DNA from: Streptomyces sp. NBC_01788
GTDB taxonomy: Bacteria > Actinomycetota > Actinomycetes > Streptomycetales > Streptomycetaceae
Length of the DNA stretch: 64,000 nt
Direction: 5' to 3'
Assembly: GCF_035917575.1 (NCBI RefSeq)
Contig: NZ_CP109090.1
Span: forward strand, 1,054,001 to 1,118,000
The notes beneath the pieces were generated by a model that saw only the letters and a program-made list of their open reading frames with translations, ran no database searches and was not told the origin of the DNA. Positions 25,865 to 34,468 of the stretch are shown here, in pieces. The position numbers were made by a program, and so were the translations under genes. The stretch's first letter is position 1. Each line of letters opens with the position of its first letter.

Positions 25865-26491
25865 ATGGAGATGGCGGGCGCGGGACACCGGCGAGGCAGC
25901 GACACCAAGGCCGAGATCCGCAAGGTGGCCCTGGAACTGTTCGCCGCCCAGGGCTACGACGCCACCTCCCTGCGGGAGATCGCCGAGCGCCTGGGCATCA
26001 CCAAGGCGGCGCTGTACTACCACTTCGACGGCAAGGAAGACATCGTCCGCTCGCTGTTCACCGAACACCTGGCGGCCCTCGACGACCTGGTCGAATGGGC
26101 CCGCACGCAGCCTCCCGGCCCACGACTGCGCGCGCAGGTCATCGACCGGATGATCGACCTGATCTCCCAGCAGGGCCTGCAGGCCATCCGGTTCGCCTTC
26201 GCCAACCAGCACGTCGTCAAGGAACTGCATCCCGGCCGGGAGAACGTCTTCGAGCGGCTCACCGCCCTCTTCGAAGCCCTCACAGGCCCGGACGCCTCCG
26301 TGGAGGAGGCGCTGCGCATCCGCATGGCCCTGTTCAGCGTCAACCTCGCCTTCTTCGCGGCCCAGGGACTGGACGCGACCGACGAGGAGGTCACCGCCGC
26401 CGCCCGCGACGTCGCCCACCTGCTGAACCCGCCGAACGCCGCCCCCTTCCCGCCGTCGGCCGACCGCGTCGCGGGCGCAGGTCCCGTCTGA
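25865..26491 (+). CDS. TetR-family repressor
   Basis: A 208-residue regulator. The N-terminal helix-turn-helix is standard: IRKVALELFAAQGYDATSLR, EIAERLGITKAALYYHF, then GKEDIVRSL (about 19-70). A variable ligand-binding helical domain follows, ending near 190, and the tail is Pro/Ala-rich. It should bind the palindrome at 25766-25800 and control the divergent exporter and itself; the ligand is unknown. The start is ATG 25865 or ATG 25871. A perfect 10-bp hairpin follows the gene. Confidence 0.9.
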   Translation: MEMAGAGHRRGSDTKAEIRKVALELFAAQGYDATSLREIAERLGITKAALYYHFDGKEDIVRSLFTEHLAALDDLVEWARTQPPGPRLRAQVIDRMIDLISQQGLQAIRFAFANQHVVKELHPGRENVFERLTALFEALTGPDASVEEALRIRMALFSVNLAFFAAQGLDATDEEVTAAARDVAHLLNPPNAAPFPPSADRVAGAGPV

Positions 26492-26514
26492 TTCCGCCCG
26501 CTCCCCCGGGCCGG

Positions 26515-26540
26515 CCCCGTACGCCCGCTCGCGTACGGGG
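26515..26540. terminator. Bidirectional hairpin terminator
   Basis: CCCCGTACGC (26515-26524) pairs perfectly with GCGTACGGGG (26531-26540) over a 6-nt loop, between the converging TetR and PucR-type genes. Confidence 0.88.
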
Positions 26541-26541
26541 G

Positions 26542-28482
26542 TCAGCTCCGCGCCGGTGCCGACAGGCGGTGCAGGCGCAGGGCGAGCTGGATCTCCAGGG
26601 CACGGGCCGGGGTCTGCCAGTCCTGGCCCAGCAGCCGGCCGACGCGCTCCAGCCGCTGGGCGACGGTGTTCACATGGACGTGCAGCGCGTCCTTGGTGCG
26701 GGCCGGGCTCATGCCGCGGGCGAAGTACGCCTCCAGCGTGCGTATGAGCTCCGTGCCGCGCCGCTCGTCGTAGGCGACGACCGGGCCGACGGTGCGGTCC
26801 ACGAAGCCGGCGATGTCCCGGTCGCCGGCCAGCAGCAGGCCAAGGAAGCCGAAGTCCTGGGCGGCGGCGCCGTCGCCGGTGCGGCCGAGCAGCCGCAGGG
26901 CGTCGAGACAGCGCCGCCCCTCCTCGTAGGCGGCGGCGACGGTCTCGGGGTGGGCGGCGGGGTTCTCGACGGGGGCGGAGGCGCCCACGGTGACCGCCTC
27001 GCGCACCGTGGTGCCGAGGTGACGGGCGGTGCGGCGGGCCAGCTGGGTCGCGCTGTCCCCGCGGCGAAGCGGCAGCAGCAGGACCGTGCCGCCGTCGCGG
27101 GCGGCGGCCAGTCCGTGCCGGGTCGCGGCCAGGTGGAAGGCCGCCGACCACAGACGGTGGCGGGCGGCGGCCTCCTGCTCGGCGTCGGCGGACGGGGCGC
27201 CGAGGCAGGCGGCGAGCACGACGTGTGTGGCGTCGAGGTCGGCGTGCAGCCGGGCGGCGCGCTCGCGCAGCAGGCGGGGATCGCGGTCGCGGGCGTCCAG
27301 GAGGTCGTCGAGCAGTTCGCCTCGGACGCGCTGTTCGGCCTCGGCGGCGGACCGCCGGGCGAGCAGCAGCAGCGAGGTGACCATCGCGGCTCGCTCCAGC
27401 GTGCGCTGGTCGACGGGGTCGAGGCCGGGGTGGCCGCGCAGCACGAGCGCCCCGAGCAGTTCGCCGCCCGCGGCGACGGCGGCGATCCAGTCCGGGCCGT
27501 GCGGCACCGCGTGTCCCTCGGCCCGGGAGGCCTCCAGGGCGTCGGCGGGTGCGGCGGCGGCCTCGGTGAACTCGACGGCGCCGTCGAGCACCTGGGAGAC
27601 GGCGGCGGCCACGTCGTGCACTCCGCCGCCGCGCAGGACCAGTTCGGCGAGCCGGTCGTGGACGTCCGAGGCGCGCTCGATGACGCCGCTGCGGTCGCGG
27701 ATGATCTCGTTGGCGCGCTCCAGGCCGGCGAGTGCCGAGCGGGTCTCGGTGAGCAGGTTGGCGCTGTCGATGGCCGCCGCGGCGAGGGCGGCGAAGGAGC
27801 CGAGCAGGGCGATCTGCTCCCGTTCGAAGACGCGGGCCCGCCGGTCGGCCGCGAACAGCACGCCGATCACCTGCGGTCCGAGCATGAGCGGCACGCCGAG
27901 GATCGCGACCAGTCCCTCGTCCCGCACGCCCGCGTCGATGCTTCCGGTGTGCTGGAAGCGTGCGTCCTTGAAGTAGTCGTCGGTGACGTAGGGGCGGGCC
28001 GTCTGCGCGACCAGGCCGCCCAGCCCCTCCCCCATGCCCAGGCGCAGTTGCTGGAAGGCGGCGGCCACCGAGCCCTCGGTGACGCGCATATAGGTGTCGC
28101 CGCGTGCGGGGTCGTTGAGGGTGAGGTAGGCGACGTCCGTGCCGAGCAGCGAGCGCGCGCGCTGCACGATGGCCGGGAGCACCGCGTCCAGGTCGCGCAG
28201 GCCGGCCAGATCGTGGGCGGTCTCGAACAGCGCCGACAGCTCCGCCTCGCGGCGCCGCCGGCCCTCCAGTTCCGCACGGACGCGCAGGGCGTGCTGTCTG
28301 GCCCGTTCGAGCGCGTCGATCCACTCGGCCGGCCGGCCCTCGGCGCGGGCGAGCAGCACGGGCTGTTCGTAGGCGGCGGTGGGCGCGCCCCGGGCCAGCA
28401 GCTCGAGAAACGGGGTCTCGGCGCTGCCGGCCGGAATCCTGGCGGCGGGTCGCCGGGCGGACTGCACGTGATCGCTGGACAT
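26542..28482 (-). CDS. GAF-domain PucR/CdaR-type transcriptional regulator
   Basis: A 646-residue regulator. A leading helical stretch (to about 85) is followed by a GAF domain (about 85-245: LGMGEGLGGLVAQT, ILGVPLMLGPQVIGVLFAA), a coiled connector, a middle GGDEF/CdaR-like region, and the C-terminal PucR helix-turn-helix. The latter is visible in LEAYFARGMSPARTKDALHV and HVNTVAQRLERV. Such proteins activate genes in response to small catabolites. It lies 100 bp downstream of the 3-hydroxybutyrate dehydrogenase gene on the same strand, so that gene is a plausible target. The ribosome-binding site is weak. Confidence 0.85.
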   Translation of the reverse strand: MSSDHVQSARRPAARIPAGSAETPFLELLARGAPTAAYEQPVLLARAEGRPAEWIDALERARQHALRVRAELEGRRRREAELSALFETAHDLAGLRDLDAVLPAIVQRARSLLGTDVAYLTLNDPARGDTYMRVTEGSVAAAFQQLRLGMGEGLGGLVAQTARPYVTDDYFKDARFQHTGSIDAGVRDEGLVAILGVPLMLGPQVIGVLFAADRRARVFEREQIALLGSFAALAAAAIDSANLLTETRSALAGLERANEIIRDRSGVIERASDVHDRLAELVLRGGGVHDVAAAVSQVLDGAVEFTEAAAAPADALEASRAEGHAVPHGPDWIAAVAAGGELLGALVLRGHPGLDPVDQRTLERAAMVTSLLLLARRSAAEAEQRVRGELLDDLLDARDRDPRLLRERAARLHADLDATHVVLAACLGAPSADAEQEAAARHRLWSAAFHLAATRHGLAAARDGGTVLLLPLRRGDSATQLARRTARHLGTTVREAVTVGASAPVENPAAHPETVAAAYEEGRRCLDALRLLGRTGDGAAAQDFGFLGLLLAGDRDIAGFVDRTVGPVVAYDERRGTELIRTLEAYFARGMSPARTKDALHVHVNTVAQRLERVGRLLGQDWQTPARALEIQLALRLHRLSAPARS

Positions 28483-28552
28483 GCCCACAGGATCACCCAT
28501 CGGCCGGTTCTCCGCTGGAGCCTGTGGACAACCCGGCCGCGAAGAGGAACCG

Positions 28553-28588
28553 GGGCGGCCGGTCAGTGGGCCGGGCGGCCGGTCAGTG
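28553..28588. repeat. 16-bp repeat, period 20, at a gene 3' end
   Basis: GGGCGGCCGGTCAGTG occurs at 28553-28568 and 28573-28588. The second copy includes the stop codon of the dehydrogenase gene, so the spacer holds a duplicate of that gene end. Confidence 0.85.
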
Positions 28589-29377
28589 CGCGGTCCAGCC
28601 GCCGTCCAGGACCAGCGAGGTGCCCGTGGCGAAGGAGGCCTGCGGGCCGCACAAGTACGCCACTGCCTCGGCGACCTCCTCCGGTTCGAGCAGCCGTTTG
28701 ACGGCGCTGTCCTTCAACAGGACCTCGGACAGCACGCGTTCCTCGGAGATGCCGTGGGCCCGCGCCTGATCGGCGACCTGCGCCTCGACCAGGGGCGTGC
28801 GCACATAGCCGGGGTTGACGCAGTTGGAGGTGACGCCGTGCGGGGCGCCTTCGAGGGCGGTGGTCTTGGACAGTCCCTCCAGGCCGTGCTTGGCGGCCAC
28901 GTAGGCCGACTTGTAGGCGGAGGCGCGCAGGCCGTGCACCGAGGAGATGTTGACGATCCGGCCCCACCCCTGACCGTACATGTGCGGCAGGGCGCCGCGG
29001 ATGAGCCGGAAGGGCGCCTCCAGCATCACGGTGAGCACGGTGTGGAAGACCTCGGGCGGGAACTCCTCGATGGGGCGGACGAGTTGCAGCCCGGCGTTGT
29101 TGACGAGCACATCGGTGCCCGCGGCCGCCCGCTCGGCGGCGTCGAGGTCGGTGAGGTCGAGCACCAGCGGTTCCAGGGAGCCGGCCAGCCCGCCCGCCCG
29201 TTCGGCGAGCGCGTCCAGGCCCGGCGCGTCCCGGTCGACGGCTCTGACCCTCGCCCCGGCGGCGGCCAGCCGCAGCGCGCAGGCGCGGCCGATGCCGCCG
29301 GCGGCGCCGGTGACGAGCGCGGTGCGGCCGCCGAGGTCGAGCGAGGGGGTGTGCGGAGCGGGGAGCGGCGAGGTCAT
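28583..29377 (-). CDS. 3-hydroxybutyrate dehydrogenase-like SDR
   Basis: A 264-residue short-chain dehydrogenase. The NAD-binding TGAAGGIG lies near 24-31, NNAG near 91, and the catalytic Ser in IVNISSVHG with YxxxK in SAYVAAKHGLEG. The segment VLLKDSAVKRLLEPEEVAEA and the LDGG end are typical of D-3-hydroxybutyrate dehydrogenases, which interconvert 3-hydroxybutyrate and acetoacetate with NAD and serve poly-hydroxybutyrate or ketone-body use. Assignment to this subgroup is by resemblance only. The PucR-type regulator lies immediately downstream. Confidence 0.85.
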   Translation of the reverse strand: MTSPLPAPHTPSLDLGGRTALVTGAAGGIGRACALRLAAAGARVRAVDRDAPGLDALAERAGGLAGSLEPLVLDLTDLDAAERAAAGTDVLVNNAGLQLVRPIEEFPPEVFHTVLTVMLEAPFRLIRGALPHMYGQGWGRIVNISSVHGLRASAYKSAYVAAKHGLEGLSKTTALEGAPHGVTSNCVNPGYVRTPLVEAQVADQARAHGISEERVLSEVLLKDSAVKRLLEPEEVAEAVAYLCGPQASFATGTSLVLDGGWTAH

Positions 29378-29431
29378 GGGGTGACCCTAGGCAGGTCGCC
29401 CGCCACACCACATATGGGCACGGCCCATACT

Positions 29432-29911
29432 TCAGGCCAATTCAATGGGGTCGAACCACGTGGGTGCGTCGGACATGGCCTGCTTGATCCGGAACACGCT
29501 GAACTCCTCCAGGTCGGGCAGCGCGTCCACCGCGAACCAGCCAACCTCCAGCGACTCGTCGTCGTTGACCCGTGCCTCGCCGCCCACGGCACGGCAGCGG
29601 AAGGTGATGTCCATGTACTGGCAGACGTCGCCGTTGCCATAGGTGACGGGCTCCAGCGCCTGGACGAGGACCACCCGCTCGGCGACGCAGTGCACCGCGG
29701 TCTCCTCGTGGACCTCCCGCACGGCGCAGGCGGCCGGCTGCTCGCCCGGGTCCGGGATGCCGCCGATCACCGACCACCTGCCGGTGTCGGAGCGGCGGCC
29801 CAGCAGCACTCTGCCGTCGTCGTCGAAGACGATGGCGGTGACTCCGGGCAGCCACAGCAACTGGCTGCCGGCCGAGGCCCGGAGCGTACGGATGAAGTCG
29901 GGAATGGCCAT
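29432..29911 (-). CDS. Nudix hydrolase
   Basis: A 159-residue Nudix protein. The box starts at GGIPDPGEQP and continues AACAVREVHEETAV, matching GX5EX7REUXEEXGU except that the last glycine is alanine. The catalytic REXXEE glutamates are intact. The core strands VTAIVFDDDGRVLLGRRSD precede it. Substrates of this family are nucleoside diphosphates linked to another group; which one is unknown. It lies between the dehydrogenase and Lnt genes on the same strand but is separated by a promoter-sized gap. Confidence 0.88.
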   Translation of the reverse strand: MAIPDFIRTLRASAGSQLLWLPGVTAIVFDDDGRVLLGRRSDTGRWSVIGGIPDPGEQPAACAVREVHEETAVHCVAERVVLVQALEPVTYGNGDVCQYMDITFRCRAVGGEARVNDDESLEVGWFAVDALPDLEEFSVFRIKQAMSDAPTWFDPIELA

Positions 29912-29998
29912 GGAGCCGACCCTAACGGGCGGGCCCCGGGGGGCTTGGCCCGGTCCGGGGCATCCGGGGGGCGTACGTCCGGCGTACGGTTACATGTG

Positions 29999-30144
29999 CC
30001 GGGCGCGCCACCCGCGCAGTCCGGCGCGCCACACGAGCCGGGAACGCCACCCGCGCGGTCCGGGGCGCCACACTTTCCGGGCACGCCCCCCGCAGTCCGG
30101 CGCTACACGGTCCCGGCGCGTCGCCGACGCAGTCCGGCGCCGAC
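29999..30144. repeat. Degenerate ~39-bp tandem repeat running into the lnt 3' end
   Basis: Four units share CCGGG-CGCC-CCGC-CAGTCCGG. They lie at 29999-30037 and 30038-30076 (39 bp each, best matched), about 30077-30111, and a weaker one at 30112-30144. The last unit overlaps the final codons of lnt, so the array appears to have grown from or into the coding end. No hairpin or operator is obvious in it. Confidence 0.65.
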
Positions 30145-31800
30145 GGCCCAGCCCAGTCCTCCGGCCGCGACCAGGACCAGGGCGATCTCCGGCAGGGTGC
30201 CCAGCCGGGTGGCGGGCGTCTCGGAGGAGCGCAGTGGCACCTTCTGGACCAGGTAGCCGGGCACGAACATGCCGGTCTTCTGCGTGATCCGCCCGTCGGG
30301 CATGATGATCGCGCTGACGCCGCTGGTCACCGGGACGGTGACGGTGCGGCTGTGCTCGACCGCGCGGATCCGGGACATGGCGAGCTGCTGGTAGGTCATC
30401 TCGCTGCGGTCGAAGGTCGCGTTGTTGCTCGGTACGGAGATCATCTGCGCGCCGGACGTGACGGTGTCGCGCACGGCCCAGTCGAAGGCCGCCTCGTAGC
30501 AGGTGGCCAGGCCCACCTTCGTGCCGTCGATGGTGAACACACCCGGCCTGGTGCCCCGGCTGAAGTCCTGCCGGACCATCGACGTCCAGTTCTTGTTGAT
30601 CGCCCCGAGCAGGGGGCGCAGCGGAAGGTACTCGCCGAAGGGCTGGATCTGCCGTTTGTCGTACGTCTGGACGGGGCCCTTGGCCGGATCCCACAGGATC
30701 TGCTCGTTGAACAGTTCGCCGCCCCGCTCCACGACGCCGCCGACGGAGACCGGCACCGCGACCTCCTTGGCGGCCATGCTGATCACGGCACTCGCGTCGG
30801 GGTTGACGAAGGGGTCGATGTCGGAGGAGTTCTCCGGCCAGAGCACGAAGTCCGGCTTGGGGGCCTTGCCCGCCTTCACCGCCTGGGCCAGCCGCTCCGT
30901 CTCACGCGCGTGGTAGTCGAGGACCGCGCGCCGCTGGGCGTTGAACTCCAGGCCCGCCCGGGGCACGTTGCCCTGGATGAGGGCGACGGTCGCCGTGCCG
31001 GTCTCGGCCTTGTCGCTCACCAGCGGCCGGGCGGCCACCGCGCCCGCCACCGGGACGGCGACGCTCAGCAGGGCCGCGGCCGCGGCCGGACCCCGTACCG
31101 CGTCTCCGCGCCTCCTCCGCACCACAAGGCGCACGGCCTCGCACAGACCGAAGCCGCACAGGGCGACCGCGAAGCCCAGCACCGGGGTGCCGCCCACCGC
31201 GGCCAGCGGCAGGAACACGCCGTCGGCCTGCCCGAAGGCGATCTTGCCCCAGGGGAAGCCGTGGAACGGTACGCGTGCGCGTACCGCCTCGCCTGCGGTC
31301 CACAGGGCCGCCGCCCACAGCGGCCAGAGGGGCAGCCGGGACACGGCCGCGACACCCGCTCCCACCAGCCCGACGAAGACCGCCTCGACGGCGGCGAGCG
31401 CCAGCCACGGACCGGGGCCGACCTCCACGCCGGTCCACACCAGCAGCGGCAGCAGGAATCCGAGGCCGAAGAGGTACCCGAGGCCGAGGGCCGCCTTCCA
31501 GGTGCGTCCGCGCAGCGCCCCGCCGAAGACCGCGAGGGCGGGCAGGGCCAGCCACCACAGGGGGCGCGGGGGGAAGCTGAGGTAGAGCAGGACGCCGGAC
31601 AGGGCGGAAGCGGCGGCGGGCACGAGCCGGAGGAGCCTCGCCCTCCGGGGCGCGGGCGCGGGCGCGGTTTGCGGTCGCAGCGGGTCCGACGCGTCGACGG
31701 AAGTTGCGGTGACGGTCACTCCGGGAGTGTACGGCCGGTCGTCCTCGCCGTTCCGATCAGGCCGGTCGTCGTCCGCGTGCTGGTCAGGCCGGTCAGGCAC
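30103..31800 (-). CDS. lnt: Apolipoprotein N-acyltransferase
   Basis: A 565-residue membrane enzyme that N-acylates the lipid-modified cysteine of lipoproteins. About eight hydrophobic helices (from about 60 to 275) surround a nitrilase-type extracytoplasmic domain with the expected catalytic triad: Glu in LWPENSSD, Lys in YDKRQIQPFGEYLP, and Cys in GLATCYEAAF. A final helix lies near the C-terminus (LGTLPEIALVLVAAGG). The first ~55 residues are polar and Asp/Pro-rich; a shorter start is possible. GTG 31800 overlaps the end of the DUF3093 gene by 8 bp, implying co-translation. Confidence 0.92.
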   Translation of the reverse strand: MPDRPDQHADDDRPDRNGEDDRPYTPGVTVTATSVDASDPLRPQTAPAPAPRRARLLRLVPAAASALSGVLLYLSFPPRPLWWLALPALAVFGGALRGRTWKAALGLGYLFGLGFLLPLLVWTGVEVGPGPWLALAAVEAVFVGLVGAGVAAVSRLPLWPLWAAALWTAGEAVRARVPFHGFPWGKIAFGQADGVFLPLAAVGGTPVLGFAVALCGFGLCEAVRLVVRRRRGDAVRGPAAAAALLSVAVPVAGAVAARPLVSDKAETGTATVALIQGNVPRAGLEFNAQRRAVLDYHARETERLAQAVKAGKAPKPDFVLWPENSSDIDPFVNPDASAVISMAAKEVAVPVSVGGVVERGGELFNEQILWDPAKGPVQTYDKRQIQPFGEYLPLRPLLGAINKNWTSMVRQDFSRGTRPGVFTIDGTKVGLATCYEAAFDWAVRDTVTSGAQMISVPSNNATFDRSEMTYQQLAMSRIRAVEHSRTVTVPVTSGVSAIIMPDGRITQKTGMFVPGYLVQKVPLRSSETPATRLGTLPEIALVLVAAGGLGWAVGAGLRRRRAGTV

Positions 31801-32335
31801 GTCCGGAGGACGAGGGGTGCAGGCGGTCCCTGATCACGTGCACCGCCGTCTCGGCGTTGTCGATCGTGATCGTGAACGTATGGCCGTCCCACAGGCGCAG
31901 CACGACGCCCTCGCCGCGTCGTACGACGACCGCGGTGCCCTTCTCGGGCCGCCACCGGTATCCCCAGCCGCCCCAGTGGCGCGGGGTGACGTGGGGGGCG
32001 AACTCGGCGCCCGCGACATGGGCGAGCGGGATGCGGCGGCGCGGCAGGCCGATGTGCCCGCAGCGCACCTCCAGGCACTCGTGGTCGACCCGCACGGCGA
32101 CGTGCACGAAGGCGAGGGTGCCGAAGAGGACCAGCAGTCCGGCCGCGATGCAGCCCACGACGGACATCACCAGCGGGGCGACGCCCGAGTTCCAGGCGGA
32201 GTCGACGGCCAGCTCGATGCCCAGTGCCATGCAGGCGGCGCCGACGAGCGCCAGCAGCCACTGCATCCGGTTGGTGGCCCGTCCGGTCCACACCTCGGAA
32301 TGGGAACTGTTCTCGGGGTGGTCCCTCATACCCAT
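31793..32335 (-). CDS. DUF3093 membrane protein
   Basis: A 180-residue protein with two adjacent membrane helices (WLLALVGAACMALGIELAV and VMSVVGCIAAGLLVLFGTLA) and a C-terminal PH-like beta domain (FVHVAVRVDHECLEVRCG onward, ending with FTITIDNAETAVHVI). This matches my knowledge of actinobacterial DUF3093 proteins, whose function is unknown. The start may be ATG 32335 or ATG 32329. It overlaps the lnt start by 8 bp and so is probably co-transcribed with it. Confidence 0.8.
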   Translation of the reverse strand: MGMRDHPENSSHSEVWTGRATNRMQWLLALVGAACMALGIELAVDSAWNSGVAPLVMSVVGCIAAGLLVLFGTLAFVHVAVRVDHECLEVRCGHIGLPRRRIPLAHVAGAEFAPHVTPRHWGGWGYRWRPEKGTAVVVRRGEGVVLRLWDGHTFTITIDNAETAVHVIRDRLHPSSSGRA

Positions 32336-32431
32336 GAGGTTACTCAGGTTTCGCTGCCCCGGTAGCGCGTCGCGCAGAGTGACCGGACCGGGCGGCCGTC
32401 CGGGACGGACGAGTCCGGTGGCCCGCCCGGG

Positions 32432-33217
32432 TCAGCGGACGGGGGCGGCCTGCTGGAGGAGGCGGCCTTCCGCGTAGGCCAGGGCCGGGGCGGGCAGGGC
32501 GCCCTCCCGTCCGTTCAGCAGCACGGTCACCCGGCCCTCGGTCCCGGCCTCCGGTTCGGGCCGGGCGCCGATCCGGCGCAGCGCCTGCGCGACGACGGCG
32601 CCCGCCGAGCCGAGCAGGGCCGGCGGCGGGCCGTCCGGTCGCCGGACCGCGGCCCGGATCCGCTCGGAGACCAGTTCGTAGTGGGTGCAGCCCAGGACGA
32701 CGGTCGTCACGTCCGCGGGGGTGAGTGCGGCGGCCGCGGCGACGGCCTCGTCGATCGCCGTCTGGTCCGCGTGCTCCACGGCCTCGGCGAGGCCCCAGCA
32801 GGGCACCTCGGTGACCGGCACGCCGTCGGCGAAGTCGCGGATGAGGTTCCGCTGGTAGGCGCTGCCGGTGGTGGCGGGCGTCGCCCAGATGGCGACGGGC
32901 CCGCCGCCGGCCGCGGCCGGTTTGATCGCCGGCACCGTGCCGATGACCGGCAGGTCCGGTTCCAGGGAGGCGCGCAGGGCGGTGAGCGCGTGCACGGTCG
33001 CGGTGTTGCAGCCGACGATCAGGGCGTCCGGGCTGTGCGCGGCGGCGGCCTCGGCGACGGCCAGGGCGCGCTCGGTCAGGTTCTCCGGCGTACGCGCGCC
33101 CCACGGCATGCCCGCGGGATCCAGGGAGAGCACGAGTTCCGCGTCGGGGCGCAGCCGCCGTACCGCGGCCGCGGCCGCCAGCAGCCCGATCCCTGAGTCC
33201 ATGAGCGCGATCTTCAC
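32432..33217 (-). CDS. Aspartate/glutamate racemase family protein
   Basis: A 261-residue MurI-like protein. Both catalytic cysteines are present, in VGCNTATVHAL and VLGCTHYELV. The opening DSGIGL resembles the DSGxGG of glutamate racemase but lacks the second glycine. Glutamate racemase makes D-glutamate for peptidoglycan; whether this is the essential MurI or a second paralogue is unclear from this window. It starts with GTG 33217 and lies divergent from the HpnB-like gene. Confidence 0.8.
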   Translation of the reverse strand: MKIALMDSGIGLLAAAAAVRRLRPDAELVLSLDPAGMPWGARTPENLTERALAVAEAAAAHSPDALIVGCNTATVHALTALRASLEPDLPVIGTVPAIKPAAAGGGPVAIWATPATTGSAYQRNLIRDFADGVPVTEVPCWGLAEAVEHADQTAIDEAVAAAAALTPADVTTVVLGCTHYELVSERIRAAVRRPDGPPPALLGSAGAVVAQALRRIGARPEPEAGTEGRVTVLLNGREGALPAPALAYAEGRLLQQAAPVR

Positions 33218-33274
33218 CCGGTCACGATAGTCGATCCCCTCGAACCGGCCGCCCGGGTGGGGCAGACTGCGCGG

Positions 33275-34456
33275 GTGAGCGTGATCGAGTGGAGTGCCGT
33301 CGGATCACTCGCCGCCTGGCTGTGGCTGCTGCTCGGCCAGGGCTTCTTCTGGCGTACGGACGTCAGACTCCCGCCCCGTGAGGACCCGCCGCCCGACGAC
33401 TGGCCGTCGGTGTGCGTCGTCGTTCCCGCGCGGGACGAGGCCGCCGTCCTGCCGGAGAGCCTGCCCTCCCTGCTCGCCCAGGACTACCCGGGCCGCGCGG
33501 AGGTCTTCCTGATCGACGACGGCAGCCACGACGGCACCGGGGAGCTGGCCCGCGAACTGGCTCGGCGCCACGGCGGGCTGCCGCTGACCGTGGCCTCACC
33601 GGGTGAGCCGCCCGCCGGCTGGACGGGCAAGCTGTGGGCGGTACGGCACGGCATCGGCCTGGCACGCGCGCATGGCCCCGCCTACCTCCTGCTGACGGAC
33701 GCCGACATCGCCCATGCGCCGGACAGCCTGCGCGAGCTGGTGGCGGCGGCGCGCACCGGCGGCTTCGACCTCGTCTCGCAGATGGCCCGGCTGCGGGCGG
33801 AGAGCCGGTGGGAGCGGCTCGTGGTGCCGGCCTTCGTCTATTTCTTCGCGCAGCTGTACCCGTTCCGCCGGATCGGCCGCCGCGGCGCGCGGACGGCGGC
33901 GGCCGCGGGCGGTTGTGTGCTGCTGCGCGCCGAGGCCGCCGAGCGGGCGCGGATCCCGGACGCGATCCGGCAGGCGGTGATCGACGACGTGGCCCTCGCC
34001 CGGGCCGTCAAGGCGGGCGGCGGCCACATCTGGCTGGGACTGGCCGAGCGGGTGGACAGTGTGCGCCCCTATCCGCGGCTGCGTGACCTGTGGCGGATGG
34101 TCTCGCGCAGCGCCTACGCGCAGCTGCGCCACAACCCGCTGCTGCTGCTCGGCACGGTCGCCGGGCTGGCGCTGGTGTACCTGGTGCCGCCGGTGGCCCT
34201 GGCCGTGGGCCTGGCGGCGGGCGACGCGGTGACGGCGCTCCCCGGCGGTGCGGCCTGGCTGGTGATGACGGCGACGTACGTCCCGATGCTCCGTCACTAC
34301 CGGCAGCGGTTGTGGCGCGCTCCCCTGCTGCCGTTCACCGCGTTCCTCTATCTGCTGATGACGGTCGACTCGGCGGTGCAGCACTACCGGGGCCGCGGTG
34401 CGGCCTGGAAGGGCCGCACGTACGCGCGTCCGGACGCCGTGTCCGACGAGGGGTGA
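33275..34456 (+). CDS. HpnB-like membrane glycosyltransferase (GT2)
   Basis: A 393-residue family 2 glycosyltransferase with one N-terminal helix (GSLAAWLWLLLGQGFFW) and about three C-terminal helices. The catalytic core holds VCVVVPARDEAAVLPESLPS, FLIDDGSHDGT, LLTDADIAH (metal-binding DAD) and the acceptor-side AVIDDVALARAV. Length and topology match the proteins called hopene-associated glycosyltransferase HpnB. No other hopanoid gene is nearby, so the acceptor is uncertain. GTG 33275 is preferred over GTG 33257. It ends 12 bp from the converging TerD gene. Confidence 0.83.
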   Translation: MSVIEWSAVGSLAAWLWLLLGQGFFWRTDVRLPPREDPPPDDWPSVCVVVPARDEAAVLPESLPSLLAQDYPGRAEVFLIDDGSHDGTGELARELARRHGGLPLTVASPGEPPAGWTGKLWAVRHGIGLARAHGPAYLLLTDADIAHAPDSLRELVAAARTGGFDLVSQMARLRAESRWERLVVPAFVYFFAQLYPFRRIGRRGARTAAAAGGCVLLRAEAAERARIPDAIRQAVIDDVALARAVKAGGGHIWLGLAERVDSVRPYPRLRDLWRMVSRSAYAQLRHNPLLLLGTVAGLALVYLVPPVALAVGLAAGDAVTALPGGAAWLVMTATYVPMLRHYRQRLWRAPLLPFTAFLYLLMTVDSAVQHYRGRGAAWKGRTYARPDAVSDEG

Positions 34457-34468
34457 GCCGACGCCCGT

